This document shows, piece by piece, positions 17,837 through 27,001 of a DNA stretch of 64,000 nt. The translations under genes and the position numbers were made by a program. The notes beneath the pieces are model-generated. The model was given only the letters and a program-made list of their open reading frames with translations. It was not told where the DNA came from and did no database searches. The stretch is from CAMFLJ01 sp963702555 (GTDB lineage: Bacteria > Actinomycetota > Acidimicrobiia > Acidimicrobiales > Acidimicrobilacustridaceae), in NCBI GenBank assembly GCA_963702555.1, contig CAVPCW010000012.1, positions 186,001 through 250,000 on the forward strand, in the 5' to 3' direction. The number at the start of each line of letters is the position of its first letter. The first letter of the stretch is position 1.

Positions 17837-18904
17837 TCAGCGCAGGCGGACGGCCACCTCGTTGGCCAGCAGCCGTCCCTCGACCGTGAGCCGCACCCGG
17901 CCGTCGGCCTCGACCACCAGCCCGTCGAGCAGCTCCAGATCGGCGGGGTCGAGCGAACCGGCCGGCACGCCCTCCGCGGTGCGCAGGGCGAGCTGCAGCC
18001 CCTCCACCCGGCGGCGGTCGGGCTCGAGCTCTTCGCCGGCGGCCTCGGTCGGGCGGCCGTCGGCCACGGCCTCGACGTAGCGCTCAGGCGTGCGCACGTT
18101 CCACCACCGGTGGCCGTCGCGGTGCGAGTGGGCGGCGCACCCGAAGCCGAGGTAGTCGCCCTGGGCCCAGTACAGCTCGTTGTGCCGGCAGGTGTGCCCG
18201 GGCCGGGCCCAGTTGGAGATCTCGTAGTTGGCCAGGCCGGCGGCGGTGAGGCGCTCCTCGGCCAACAGGTACTTGTCGGCCTGGTCGTCGTCGTCGGGAT
18301 GGCGGGCCTCGTCGGCGGCGAGCGGCGTCCCCGCCTCGATGGTGAGGGCGTAGGCGCTCACGTGGGGCGGGTCGAGAGCGATCACCGCGTCGAGCGTGGT
18401 CGACCACTGGTCGAGCGTCTCCCCCGCACCCCCGTAGATGAGGTCGAGGTTGAAGCTTCGGAGGCCCACCGAGCGGGCGAGCTCGACGGCCCGGGCGACG
18501 GACTCCGGATCGTGGCTGCGGCCCAGTGCGGCGAGCACCGACGGCACCATCGACTGCACGCCGAGCGAGATGCGGTCGACGCCGCCGGCCACGTAGGTCT
18601 CGAGCAGGGCCCGGTCGACGGTGTCGGGGTTGCACTCCACCGTGACCTCGGCGCCGGGCACCCGCGGGATCTCGGCGAGCACCGCCATGAGCCCGTCGGC
18701 GGGAACGAGCGACGGGGTGCCCCCGCCGAAGAAGACCGACGTCGACTCGGGGAGCTCGCCGGCGGCGACGTGACGCCGGATGTCGGCGCGCAGCGCATCC
18801 AGGTACGCGCCGACGAGGTGCTCCCGGTCGGTCCACGTGGCGAAGGCGCAGTAGTCGCAGCGGCGCGCGCAGAACGGGATGTGGACGTACGCACCGAAGG
18901 ACAC
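17837..18904 (-). CDS. hemW: Radical SAM haem chaperone / coproporphyrinogen oxidase-like HemW
   Basis: 355 residues from GTG 18904 (VSFGAYVHIPF). The radical-SAM cluster motif CxxxCxxC appears as 'CARRCDYCAF' at residues 12-19. It is followed by the family elements 'VFFGGGTPS', 'EVTVECNPDTV', 'GVDRISLGVQS', 'LRSFNLDLIYGGAGET', 'HVSAYALTIEAGTPL' and 'HNELYWAQGDYLGFGCAAHSH'. The C-terminal 'DGLVVEADGRVRLTVEGRLLAN' is the HemW winged-helix tail. HemW handles haem insertion and binds one SAM and a 4Fe-4S cluster. It lies downstream of the BldD-like gene on the same strand, close to hrcA-dnaJ as in many actinobacteria. Confidence 0.92.
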   Translation of the reverse strand: MSFGAYVHIPFCARRCDYCAFATWTDREHLVGAYLDALRADIRRHVAAGELPESTSVFFGGGTPSLVPADGLMAVLAEIPRVPGAEVTVECNPDTVDRALLETYVAGGVDRISLGVQSMVPSVLAALGRSHDPESVARAVELARSVGLRSFNLDLIYGGAGETLDQWSTTLDAVIALDPPHVSAYALTIEAGTPLAADEARHPDDDDQADKYLLAEERLTAAGLANYEISNWARPGHTCRHNELYWAQGDYLGFGCAAHSHRDGHRWWNVRTPERYVEAVADGRPTEAAGEELEPDRRRVEGLQLALRTAEGVPAGSLDPADLELLDGLVVEADGRVRLTVEGRLLANEVAVRLR

Positions 18905-18968
18905 GCCTTCAGTGTGCCCGCTCACTGCTCCGGTCGGACCGCCGAGGGGCGGGGCCGACCGGCAGGTC

Positions 18969-19490
18969 TCACTGACCGTGCCCGAGACCCAGGTCGTCGA
19001 GGCGATCGGTGGCGGTGTCGAGGCCGACGCCGAGGATGCAGGCGATGGCGCGCAGGTCGTCCTTGCGGATCGTGAGCACACGGCCGTTGAAGTCCTGGCG
19101 CTGGACCTGGATCATCGTGAGGTAGCGGTTCAGCATGTCGGCCTCGGGGCCGGTGAGGTCCTCGAGGCGACGCAGGTCGATGGTGAACGACCGCTCGTCG
19201 ATCGGGAGCCCACCGGTGCCGGCGGCCTCGCCGAACGAGGGGCCCTCGTCGGCCGGGAGCAGCTGGTCGACCGGAACGTTGTAGAAGCGGGCCAGGCGCT
19301 GGAGGCGGGGCACCGAGATGGCCCGCTCGCCGCGCTCGTAGGCACCGAGCACCGAGGCCTTGAACTCCAGCTCGGAAGCGGCCTCGACGTCCTGGAGCGA
19401 GAGCCGCTTCTGGCGGCGAATGGCACGCAGGCGCTCGCCGACCTTCCTGCTGTAGGTCGTCGTCACCTCACCCGTCACCGTCTCGCTCAT
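18969..19490 (-). CDS. bldD: BldD-like XRE-family transcriptional regulator
   Basis: 173 residues from ATG 19490, with GGAG four bases upstream; an in-frame extension to 19553 lacks a ribosome site. The N-terminal helix-turn-helix, 'KVGERLRAIRRQKRLSLQDVE ... KASVLGAYERGERAISVPRLQRLARFYNVPVDQLLP', is very close to actinobacterial BldD. The C-terminal domain, 'RRLEDLTGPEADMLNRYLTMIQVQRQDFNGRVLTIRKDDL', resembles the BldD domain that binds tetrameric cyclic-di-GMP in Streptomyces. In non-sporulating actinobacteria its regulon is unknown. Whether the c-di-GMP binding motifs are conserved needs an alignment. Confidence 0.85.
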   Translation of the reverse strand: MSETVTGEVTTTYSRKVGERLRAIRRQKRLSLQDVEAASELEFKASVLGAYERGERAISVPRLQRLARFYNVPVDQLLPADEGPSFGEAAGTGGLPIDERSFTIDLRRLEDLTGPEADMLNRYLTMIQVQRQDFNGRVLTIRKDDLRAIACILGVGLDTATDRLDDLGLGHGQ

Positions 19491-19585
19491 CTCCACAGCT
19501 CCTCTCGCAGCGGCCCCGTGGCCACCGTTCGTCGCAGCAGAACCGCTGCTCACCTGTCCTGCTGCCTCGACAAACCTACACCATT

Positions 19586-19600
19586 ACCACTCAGCGTGGT
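19586..19600 (-). promoter_or_regulatory. Inverted repeat upstream of the BldD-like gene
   Basis: ACCAC-TCAGC-GTGGT lies about 95 bases upstream of the bldD-like start in a region of lower G+C (19554-19682) that otherwise holds no gene. BldD proteins autoregulate in Streptomyces, so an operator here would be expected, but the repeat does not clearly match the published BldD box. Confidence 0.25.
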
Positions 19601-19682
19601 GGATCACCCGCTGATGCTACCCAGCGTCCCCATCCTGCGACAACGCCCGCGGGCGCTGCCAGAGGACGTCCACCGTGTGTCC

Positions 19683-20405
19683 TCACGCCCGCGCGACCAA
19701 GCCAGATCGTAGCGCGCACAACAGCGCTGCCCCGGTGATGGCAGCGGTCTCGGCCCGCAGCACTCCCGATCCGAGGCCGACCGCTGCGGGGACCGAGGCC
19801 CGCTCCCCGTCGGACCAGCCCCCTTCAGGGCCGATGAGGAGGGTCGGGTGGTCGAGGCTCGGCGGGGCGCCTTCCATGTCGGCGCGCACCGCCCCGGGGA
19901 GGGCGGCCACCTCGGCGAAGGTGGCGACCTCGGCGACCTCGGGCAGCCAGGTCCGGCGGCTCTGCATGGCGGCCTCGAGGGCGACCCGCCGCAGGCGTTC
20001 GGTGTTGCGATCGGCCTTCGCCGGATCCCACCGCACCACCGACCGTTCGGCCACGAAGGGCACGATCACGTCGACGCCGAGCTCGGTGAGCTTCTGCACC
20101 ACGAGCTCCGGCCGCTCACCCTTCACCAGGGCGAAGGCGACCGTGATGCGCGGCGCCGGCTCCGGATCGAGCACGGTGTCGCCGTCGGGCACCAGGTCGG
20201 TGCCGAAGCGGCACCAGCGCCACTGCCCCCGGCCGTCGGTGACGGTGAGGTCGTCGCCCGCCCGCAGGCGCCGGACCCGCTCGAGGTGGTGCCGGTCGTC
20301 GTCGGACAGCACGGGCACCGCGACGTCGGCCACCACCACGTGCGGCGCGGTGCCACCGGGACGGGCCGGGCGAGGATCGCCGTCGCCGGCCGCGGGACGG
20401 GACAC
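19683..20405 (-). CDS. rsmE: 16S rRNA m3U1498 methyltransferase RsmE
   Basis: 240 residues from GTG 20405, eight bases after the dnaJ stop. The N-terminal PUA-like domain contains 'HVVVADVAVPVLSDDDRHHLERVRRLRAGDDLTVTDG'. The C-terminal SPOUT methyltransferase fold has 'LVKGERPELVVQKLTELGVDVIVPF', 'ERLRRVALEAAMQSRR' and the SAM-binding knot loop 'LLIGPEGGWSDGE'. The last strand 'GSGVLRAETAAITGAALL' is the family's LGxRILRxETA motif. It is the terminal gene of the hrcA-dnaJ-rsmE operon. Confidence 0.93.
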   Translation of the reverse strand: MSRPAAGDGDPRPARPGGTAPHVVVADVAVPVLSDDDRHHLERVRRLRAGDDLTVTDGRGQWRWCRFGTDLVPDGDTVLDPEPAPRITVAFALVKGERPELVVQKLTELGVDVIVPFVAERSVVRWDPAKADRNTERLRRVALEAAMQSRRTWLPEVAEVATFAEVAALPGAVRADMEGAPPSLDHPTLLIGPEGGWSDGERASVPAAVGLGSGVLRAETAAITGAALLCALRSGLVARA

Positions 20406-20412
20406 CGTCGGC

Positions 20413-21522
20413 CTACTTGAAGGCGGAGCGCAGCTTCGACATGAAGCCACCCTCGGGCGGGGCGATGTCGTGGCCCCGGATCTCGGCCAGGCGGTTGAGC
20501 AGCCCGGCTTCCTCCTCGGTGAGCTCGGTGGGGGTGTCGACGATGACCTGCACCAGCAGGTCGCCGCGACCACGCCCCTGGAGGTGGGGCACGCCCTTCT
20601 GGCGGAGCCGCACGACCTTGCCGGTCTGGGTGCCGGGCTCGATGTCGATCAGCTCGTCGCCGTCGAGGGTGTCGAGCGGGACCTGGGCACCGAGGGCGGC
20701 CTGGGTGACCGGCACGTGCAGCTCGTGCACGAGGTCGTCGCCGTGGCGCACGAAGCGCTCGTCGGCCGCGACCCTCACGTGGACGTAGAGGTCGCCCGCA
20801 CCCCCGCCCCGAGGACCGACCGCGCCCCGCCCGCTGAGGCGGAGGGTGGCGCCGGTGTCGACGCCGGCGGGCACGTCGACGGTGTAGGTGCGCTCGTCGA
20901 CGGTGCGGCCCTCACCCCGGCAGGTGGGGCACGGCGAGGCGACGATGGTGCCGAAGCCACTGCAGCGGTTGCACGGCCCGGCGGTGACCATCTGCCCGAG
21001 GATCGACTGGCGCACCCGACGGACCTGCCCGGCACCGCCGCACTCGGGGCAGGTCGTGGGCGAGGTGCCCGGCGCGGCGCCGGTGGCCTCGCAGTCGTCG
21101 CACGCCACGGCGGTGCGCACCGACACAGGAGCCTCCACGCCGAAGACGGCGTCGGCGAAGTCGAGGTCGACGACGACCTCGAGGTCGGCGCCGCGGGGCG
21201 GGCCGCTCGGGGCGGGCGGTTGGCCACCGAAGGGGCTGCCGCCGTTGAAGAACATGTCGAAGATGTCGCCGAGGCCGCCACCCGCACCGAACGGGTTGCC
21301 CGCCTGGGGGCCGGCATCACCGAAGCGGTCGTACTGCTGGCGGCGCTGCGGATCGGAGAGGACCTCGTAGGCGAGCGCCACCTCCTTGAACCGCGCCTCG
21401 GCGCTCGGGTCGTCGGGGTTGGCGTCGGGGTGCAGCTCCCGCGCCCGCTTGCGGTAGGCGCGCTTGATCTCGTCGGCGTCGGCGTCGCGGGCGACGCCGA
21501 GCAGCTCGTAGTGGTCGGCCAT
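20413..21522 (-). CDS. dnaJ: Chaperone DnaJ (full length, zinc-finger type)
   Basis: 369 residues, intact, ATG 21522. Domain order: J-domain with HPD ('RARELHPDANPDD', residues 27-40), Gly/Phe-rich linker ('GNPFGAGGGLGDIFDMFFNGG'), four CxxCxGxG-type zinc repeats (CDDCEATG, CPECGGAG, CNRCSGFG, CPTCRGEG) and two C-terminal client-binding domains ('GDLYVHVRVAADERFVRHGDDL ... GRGRGDLLVQVIVDTP'). This is the DnaJ2 type that accompanies HrcA in actinobacteria. It is seven bases downstream of hrcA and thus likely under the CIRCE operator. The Cys repeats are complete. Confidence 0.95.
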   Translation of the reverse strand: MADHYELLGVARDADADEIKRAYRKRARELHPDANPDDPSAEARFKEVALAYEVLSDPQRRQQYDRFGDAGPQAGNPFGAGGGLGDIFDMFFNGGSPFGGQPPAPSGPPRGADLEVVVDLDFADAVFGVEAPVSVRTAVACDDCEATGAAPGTSPTTCPECGGAGQVRRVRQSILGQMVTAGPCNRCSGFGTIVASPCPTCRGEGRTVDERTYTVDVPAGVDTGATLRLSGRGAVGPRGGGAGDLYVHVRVAADERFVRHGDDLVHELHVPVTQAALGAQVPLDTLDGDELIDIEPGTQTGKVVRLRQKGVPHLQGRGRGDLLVQVIVDTPTELTEEEAGLLNRLAEIRGHDIAPPEGGFMSKLRSAFK

Positions 21523-21529
21523 CGATCCC

Positions 21530-22550
21530 CTAGCCCTCGCTCAGCCGGCGGCCGAGGCGGTTCGCCACCACCGCCACCGCGGAGAGGGCCTGGTCGTAGT
21601 GCATGCGGGTGGGGCCGAGCACCCCGATGGTGCCGGCGGTCTCGCCGTCGACGACGTAGGGCGCGACCACGAGCGAGCAGTCGGCCAGCGCCTGGTTGCC
21701 CGTCTCGGTGCCGATGGCGACCGAGAGGCCCCGGTCGATGACGTCCTCGAGGAGGCTCACCACGACGAGCTGCTGCTCGAGGATGCGCAGGATCTCGCTG
21801 ACCGTGCCGACCGCGTCGAAGGCGGCGGCCATGTCGGACGTGCCACCGATGAAGACCTGGTCGTCGTGGCGGTGCTCGCCCCGCAGCGCGGCGACGGTGG
21901 CCCGCATGACGGTGGCGACGGTGTGGGCCTCGGGGGACGCGCCGGTGGGCTCGTCGATCGCGAGCGAGACGGCGTCGGCGAGGGTGCCGCCCACGACCAT
22001 GCCGGCCAGCTTCACGGCGGCGGCGTTGACGACGAGGTCGTCGGCGTCGTGGTCGAGCTCGAAGGAGTGCTTCTCGATGGCGCCGTTGGAGAGCACCAGG
22101 ACCGCCAGCACCACGCGGGGCGTGAGCGACACCAGCTGCACCGACCGGACGGTGGCGACCTCGTGGGGCGGGCCGACCACGACCGCGGCGTAGCGGGTGA
22201 GGCTCGAGAGCAGGCGGCTGGTGTCGGCCAGCATCTGCTCGATCTCGCCGTGGGTACGCGAGAAGAAGGAGCGGACCTGCTGGGTCTCGGTGGCGCCGAG
22301 GCGACCCGGGCCCGCCGAGCTGGTCGACGAAGAAGCGGTAGCCCTTCTCGGTGGGCACCCGCCCGGCGCTGGTGTGGGGCTGGGCGAGGTAGCCCTCGGC
22401 CTCGAGCGCGGCCATGTCGTTGCGCACCGTCGCCGAGGAGACGTTGACCTCGGTCGACCTGGCGACGTGGCCGGACCCGACGGGCTGGGCCGTCTCGATG
22501 TACTCGGTGACCACCGCCCGCAGGATGGTGGCCTTGCGTTCGTCGAGCAT
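21530..22550 (-). CDS. hrcA: Heat-inducible transcription repressor HrcA (one frameshift)
   Basis: About 340 residues from ATG 22550 (MLDERKATILRAVVTEYIET). The N-terminal winged helix ('QPVGSGHVARSTEVNVSSATVRNDMAALEAEGYLAQPHTSAGRVPTEKGYRFFVDQL' in short pieces) is typical. A frame break near 22308 must be repaired to reach 'TETQQVRSFFSRTHGEIEQMLADTSRLLS'. The rest reads cleanly to 'VANRLGRRLSEG'. HrcA binds CIRCE elements and represses chaperone genes until heat stress; GroE assists its folding. A CIRCE-like site lies about 100 bases upstream of its own start, consistent with autoregulation of hrcA-dnaJ. Confidence 0.92.
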
Positions 22551-22633
22551 GGGAACCGTCTGGGGTGGGAGCGGAGCGAGCGGCGGTGCGGGGAGCACCG
22601 CCTGGAGCGATGTTACCCGGAGGCACCCCGGGG

Positions 22634-22660
22634 CAAGCAGACGAGGGTCGAGAGTGCTAA
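22634..22660 (-). promoter_or_regulatory. CIRCE operator (one perfect half, one degenerate half)
   Basis: On the minus strand TTAGCACTC (22660-22652) is followed by a nine-base spacer and GTCTGCTTG (22642-22634). The CIRCE consensus is TTAGCACTC-N9-GAGTGCTAA: the first arm is perfect and the second matches five of nine positions. It lies in the lepA-hrcA gap, 84-110 bases before the hrcA start. Site, spacing and position fit HrcA autoregulation. Confidence 0.8.
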
Positions 22661-22698
22661 CGCCGTGCGGTGAGGAGCCGGAGCGGGTGGAGCCCGGC

Positions 22699-24484
22699 TC
22701 AGTCGTCGAGGCGGAGGGCCGACACGAAGGCCTCCTGGGGCACCTCGACCCGACCGATGTTCTTCATGCGCTTCTTGCCCTCCTTCTGCTTCTCGAGGAG
22801 CTTGCGCTTGCGGCTGATGTCGCCGCCGTAGCACTTGGCCAGCACGTCCTTGCGCTTCGCCTTCACCGTCTCACGGGCGATGATGCGCCCACCGATCGCG
22901 GCCTGGATCGGCACGTCGAACAGCTGCCTCGGGATGAGCTCCTTCAGCTTGTCGGTCATGCGCTGGCCGTAGCTGTACGCCTTGTCCTTGTGCACGATCA
23001 TCGAGAAGGCGTCGACGGGCACGGCGTTGAGCAGGATGTCGACCTTGACCAGGCTCGAGCGGCGGTAGCCCGACGGCTCGTAGTCGAGGCTGGCGTAGCC
23101 CTGGGTGCGGCTCTTCATCTGGTCGAAGAAGTCGGTGACGACCTCGGCCAGCGGCATGTCGTAGATGAGCTCCATGCGCTCGGGCGAGAGGTACTCGAGC
23201 TTCACGAGGTCACCACGGCGCTGCTGGCACAGCTCCATGAGGGTGCCCGTGTAGGAGGTGGGGGTGAGGATCGTGGCCTTGAGGTAGGGCTCCTCGATGT
23301 CCTCGACCTCGGTGGCCGGCGGGAGCTCGCTCGGGTTGTCGATGGTGACGACCTCGCCGTTGGCCTTGTTGACGATGTACTGCACCGACGGGGCGGTGGC
23401 GATGAGGGCGAGGTTGAACTCGCGCTCGAGGCGCTCACGCACGATCTCCATGTGGAGCAGGCCGAGGAAGCCGCACCGGAACCCGAAGCCGAGGGCGCCC
23501 GAGGACTCGGGCTGGAACGTGTAGGAGCTGTCGTTCAGCCGCAGCTTCTCGAGCGCCTCCCGCAGGGCGGAGAAGTCGTCGCCCTCCACCGGGTAGAGCC
23601 CGCAGAACACCATGGGCCGGGGCTCGTCGTAGCCCTCGAGGGCCGGGGCGGGGTTGGCGGCCAACGTGACGGTCTCGCCGGAGCGGGCCTCGCCCACGTC
23701 CTTGATGCCGGCGATGAGGTAGCCGACCTCGCCTGCGCTCAGCGACGCCACCGGTGTCGGGTCAGGGGTGCGCACCCCGACCTCGTCGGCCTCGTAGGTC
23801 GCGCCGGCCTGCACGAACCGGACCTTGGCCCCGGTGGTGAGCGTGCCGTCCATGACCCGCACCGACGACACGACGCCGCGGTACTGGTCGAAGTGCGAGT
23901 CGAAGATGAGGCCCTGGAGAGGGGCGTCGACGTCGCCCTGCGGGTGCCGGCACCCGCTCGACGACCGCGTCGAGCAGCTCGGCCACGCCCTCGCCGGTCT
24001 TGGCGCTGATGCGGAGGATCTCGTCGGCCGGGATGCCGAGCACCTTCTCGATCTCGGCGGCGTAGCGGTCGGGGTCGGCGGCCGGCAGGTCGATCTTGTT
24101 GAGGGCGGCGACGATCTCGAGGTCGTGCTCGAGCGCCAGGTAGCAGTTGGCCAGCGTCTGGGCCTCGATGCCCTGGGCGGCGTCGACGAGCAGGATCGCG
24201 CCCTCGCAGGCGGCCAGGGACCGGCTGACCTCGTAGCCGAAGTCGACGTGGCCGGGGGTGTCGATCAGGTGGATGGCGTGGCCCTTGTAGTCGAGGCGCA
24301 CGCTCTGGAGCTTGATCGTGATGCCGCGCTCGCGCTCGATGTCCATCGAGTCGAGGTACTGCGCCCGCATGTCCCGGGGGTCGACCGCGCCGCACAGCTC
24401 GAGCAGGCGGTCCGCCAGGGTGGACTTGCCGTGGTCGATGTGGGCGATGATGCAGAGGTTGCGGTAGCGATCGAGGCTGGCCAC
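22699..24484 (-). CDS. lepA: Translation elongation factor 4 (LepA), one frameshift
   Basis: About 595 residues from GTG 24484 (VASLDRYRNLCIIAHIDHGKST). The GTPase motifs are all present: G1 'AHIDHGKST', G2 region 'ERGITIK', G3 'DTPGHVDF', G4 'NKID' and G5 'SAKTG'. A break near 23945 separates 'VERVPAP' from 'RVMDGTLTTGAKVRFV'. The LepA-specific C-terminus is intact ('ISRKRKLLEKQKEGKKRMKNIGRVEVPQEAFVSAL'). LepA is a membrane-associated, ribosome-binding back-translocase. It precedes hrcA on the same strand with a 149-base gap that carries the CIRCE site, so hrcA probably has its own promoter. Confidence 0.93.
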
Positions 24485-24594
24485 GGGGCGGAGCGGATCC
24501 TTCGGCGGAGGGTGGACGCGCCCTCATCGGGGTGAGGGCGTCGGTCGAGCCTAGTTGTCCATCACGCCGAGTCCGACCACCGCGGGCACCGGTG

Positions 24595-24624
24595 TGTGAC
24601 GCGCACCGGCCCGCCCGCTATGCT
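24595..24624 (+). promoter_or_regulatory. Candidate promoter of rpsT
   Basis: TGTGAC (24595-24600) and TATGCT (24619-24624) with an 18-base spacer lie in the divergent lepA-rpsT gap, about 90 bases before the rpsT start. The leader between promoter and gene is purine-poor and holds no other recognisable element. Confidence 0.5.
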
Positions 24625-24712
24625 GTACGACTCGTGCCCGGCGCCAGCGCGCCCGGCCCCCGTTCTCATCACCCGCCCTCCCCCCGAGGGCGTCTCACCC
24701 GAAGGTGCAGCC

Positions 24713-24985
24713 GTGGCCAACATCAAGAGCCAGATCAAGCGGAACCGCCAGAACGAGAAGCGTCGTCTGCGCAACAAGGCCGTCCGCTCCGAGCTGAAGA
24801 CCCGCCAGAAGCGGGCCCTCACCGCCGCCGAGACCGGCGCCGAGGACACCGTCGAGCTGACCCGCCTCGCCATCCAGCGCCTCGACAAGGCCGCCAGCAA
24901 GGGCGTCATCCACAAGAACCAGGCCGCTCGCCGCAAGAGCCGCCTGGTCAAGCGCATCGCCGCCGCCGAGGCCGCGGCCAGCTGA
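24713..24985 (+). CDS. rpsT: 30S ribosomal protein S20
   Basis: 90 residues from GTG 24713: ANIKSQIKRNRQNEKRRLRN, the universal bS20 opening, then 'AVRSELKTRQKRALTAAET' and 'GVIHKNQAARRKSRLVKRIAA'. Highly basic and helical, of normal family length. It is divergent from lepA and convergent with holA, an arrangement common across actinobacteria, where rpsT is monocistronic. An upstream ATG in the same frame at 24596-ish would add 39 atypical residues, so the GTG is preferred. Confidence 0.95.
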   Translation: MANIKSQIKRNRQNEKRRLRNKAVRSELKTRQKRALTAAETGAEDTVELTRLAIQRLDKAASKGVIHKNQAARRKSRLVKRIAAAEAAAS

Positions 24986-25107
24986 TGCCCGGGCGCCCGG
25001 CGCCCGACAACTGATCGTCCACTCGGCCGGAGCGACGCTCCGGCCGAGTCGCGTCCGGGCCCGGGTGGAGCCACCCGGCCGACCCAACCGAGCGGATGGG
25101 CCGGCGG

Positions 25108-26163
25108 TCAGCGGCGAGCGCGAGCGGCGCGGCTGCGCCCGGCCAGACGGCCGACGAGCACCTCGACCACGAGCTCCGGCGGCCACGCCTTGGCGCCGTG
25201 CAGGTCGAGATCGGCCTCCGCCAGCAGCGCCCCGAACTGGGCCAGGCGGTCGGAGCCGAGGCGCCGGGCACCGTCGAGCGCCTTCTTGGCCGGGAAGGTG
25301 CTGCCCTTGATGCCGAGCACGTCGGCCGCGGCCTTGTCGCCCCGGATGGTGGGGTCGTCGAGGCGGATCATCCGCAGGTAGTGGTTGGTGAGGGTGGCCA
25401 TCACCTGCAGCGGGTGACGGCCTCCGCCGCTCAGCATGCGGTGCAGCACCTCGAGGGCCTTGGGCACGTCGCCGCCGTCGATGGCGTCGGTGAGGTCCCA
25501 CGGGGCCACGTCGCCGGCCTCGCCGAGGTACGGGGTGACGTCGTCGCGGCCGACCCGGGCACCCTCGCCGAAGGCCCCCTCGAGGGTGGCGAGCAGACCG
25601 GGCAGACGACCGGGCTCGCTGCCGATGTGGTCGGCGATGAGCTTGCGGGCCCCGGCGTCGAGCTTCAGCGACGACGATGCCAGGTGCTCGTCGATCCAGC
25701 CGGCCTGGGCCTTGCCGGTGCCGGGCGAGGTGTCGACCACCACGCCGCCGGCGGCGGCGACGGCCTCGGTGAGGGTCTTGGGCACGTTGGGGAGCTTGGG
25801 CTGGCGCTGCGGGCGCGGGTCCTTCTCCCAGACCAGCACGAGCGACGTGGACGGCAACGGGTCGGCCAGGTAGGCCACCAGCGGGGCCACCGCGTCCTTG
25901 GTGGAGAACACCCCGGAGTGGCGGGCCACCACGACCCGCCGGTCGGTGAGGAACGGCGGGGTCTGGGCGGCATCGACGAGCGAGCCGATGTCATAGCCGT
26001 TGTCGTCGGGGCCGAGGTGGTTCTCGACCGTGAGCTCCTCGACCATCAGCGACCGGTCGCCGTCGCCGACGAGCTCGCGCACGAGGGTGGTCACGGCCTC
26101 ACCGAGGAGGACCTCGTCGCCCCCCTTCACGAGGTGGACCGGCGCCCCGAGGTCGACGTTCAT
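25108..26163 (-). CDS. holA: DNA polymerase III delta subunit (HolA)
   Basis: 351 residues from ATG 26163, overlapping the folP stop. The clamp-loader delta pattern is visible: 'VHLVKGGDEVLLGEAV' (degenerate P-loop area), 'ELTVENH ... SLVDAAQTPPFLTDRRVVVARHSG', 'LVLVWEKD', 'GWIDEHL', 'ARKLIADHIGSEPGRLPGLLATLEGAFG', 'WDLTDAIDGGDVPKALEVLHRML', and the C-terminal collar 'GSTFPAKKALDGARRLGSDRLAQFGALLAEADLDLHG'. Delta opens the beta clamp. It is the last gene of the ybbN-comEA-comEC-folP-holA strand group, and comEC next to holA is a widespread order. Confidence 0.88.
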   Translation of the reverse strand: MNVDLGAPVHLVKGGDEVLLGEAVTTLVRELVGDGDRSLMVEELTVENHLGPDDNGYDIGSLVDAAQTPPFLTDRRVVVARHSGVFSTKDAVAPLVAYLADPLPSTSLVLVWEKDPRPQRQPKLPNVPKTLTEAVAAAGGVVVDTSPGTGKAQAGWIDEHLASSSLKLDAGARKLIADHIGSEPGRLPGLLATLEGAFGEGARVGRDDVTPYLGEAGDVAPWDLTDAIDGGDVPKALEVLHRMLSGGGRHPLQVMATLTNHYLRMIRLDDPTIRGDKAAADVLGIKGSTFPAKKALDGARRLGSDRLAQFGALLAEADLDLHGAKAWPPELVVEVLVGRLAGRSRAARARR

Positions 26164-26991
26164 GCCGCGGCCAGCACCGCCGCCATGACGTCGGCGACAC
26201 GGCGCCCGTTGCGCACGTCGTGGGCCCTGAGGATGCGGCAGCCGAGGGCGATGCCGAGCGCGTGCGCCGCCATGGTGCCGTCGCCGGCGGAGGCACGGTC
26301 GACGTCGAGCAGGGTCCAGAGGAAGCGCTTGTTGGACGCGGAGAGGAAGACGGGGTAGCCCAGCTCGGCGAGGCGGTCGGAGGCCCGCAGCAGCACCAGG
26401 GACTGGGGCTCGCTCTTGCCGAGGTCGAGGCCGGCGTCGACCATGATCCGCTCGGGCGGGATGCCGGCGGCGCGGGCCTGGGCGGCGCGGTCGGCGAGGA
26501 AGTCGCACACCGTCTGCACGACGTCGTCGTACTGCGGGTCGGGGTCGGGCACCCGCGGCTGGAGCCGGATGTGGGTGGCCACGACGGATGCGCCGGCGGC
26601 CGCGCACACGGGCAGGTAGTCGGGGTCGGCGAAGCCGCTGATGTCGTTGCCGACCACCGCGCCGGCCTCGAAGCAGGCCTTGGCCACCGACGCCGCGCCA
26701 CGTGTCGACCGAGAGCGGCACGTCGAAGCGCGACCGCAGGGCCTCGACCGCGGGGACCACTCGCTCGAGCTCCTCGGCCTCCGTGACCTCGTCGCCCGGC
26801 CCGGCCTTCACCCCACCGACGTCGAGGAAGTCGGCGCCGTCGTCGACCAGCTGCTCGGCCTTGCGGAGGAAGGCGTCGAACTCGTAGTAGGCGCCCTGGT
26901 CGTAGAACGAGTCGGGGGTGCGGTTCAGGATCCCCATGACGATCGCCCGGTGCGTGATGTCGAAGCGGGTGGTGCCGAGGTCGAGGTGCAC
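26160..26991 (-). CDS. folP: Dihydropteroate synthase (FolP), one frameshift
   Basis: About 277 residues from GTG 26991 (VHLDLGTTRFDITHRAIVMG). The DHPS signatures are 'MGILNRTPDSFYDQGAYY', 'ADFLDVGGVKAGPGDEVTEAEE' and 'VPLSVDTWRG'. A break near 26703 then leads to 'VGNDISGFADPDY', 'VATHIRLQPRV' and a C-terminal 'TMAAHALGIALGCRILRAHDVRNGRRVADVMAAV'. The usual MHxxG is 'THIRLQPR' and the DPG loop is 'DAGLDLGKS', features of the FolP2-like branch seen in actinobacteria. It may therefore be a paralogue without classical folate activity. It is coupled to holA (ATGA). Confidence 0.82.
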
Positions 26992-27001
26992 GGAGCTGAC
27001 C

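Noticed and set aside
22414..24009. 531-codon plus-strand frame opposite lepA
   Set aside because: Antisense shadow; the minus strand has clear EF4 motifs throughout.
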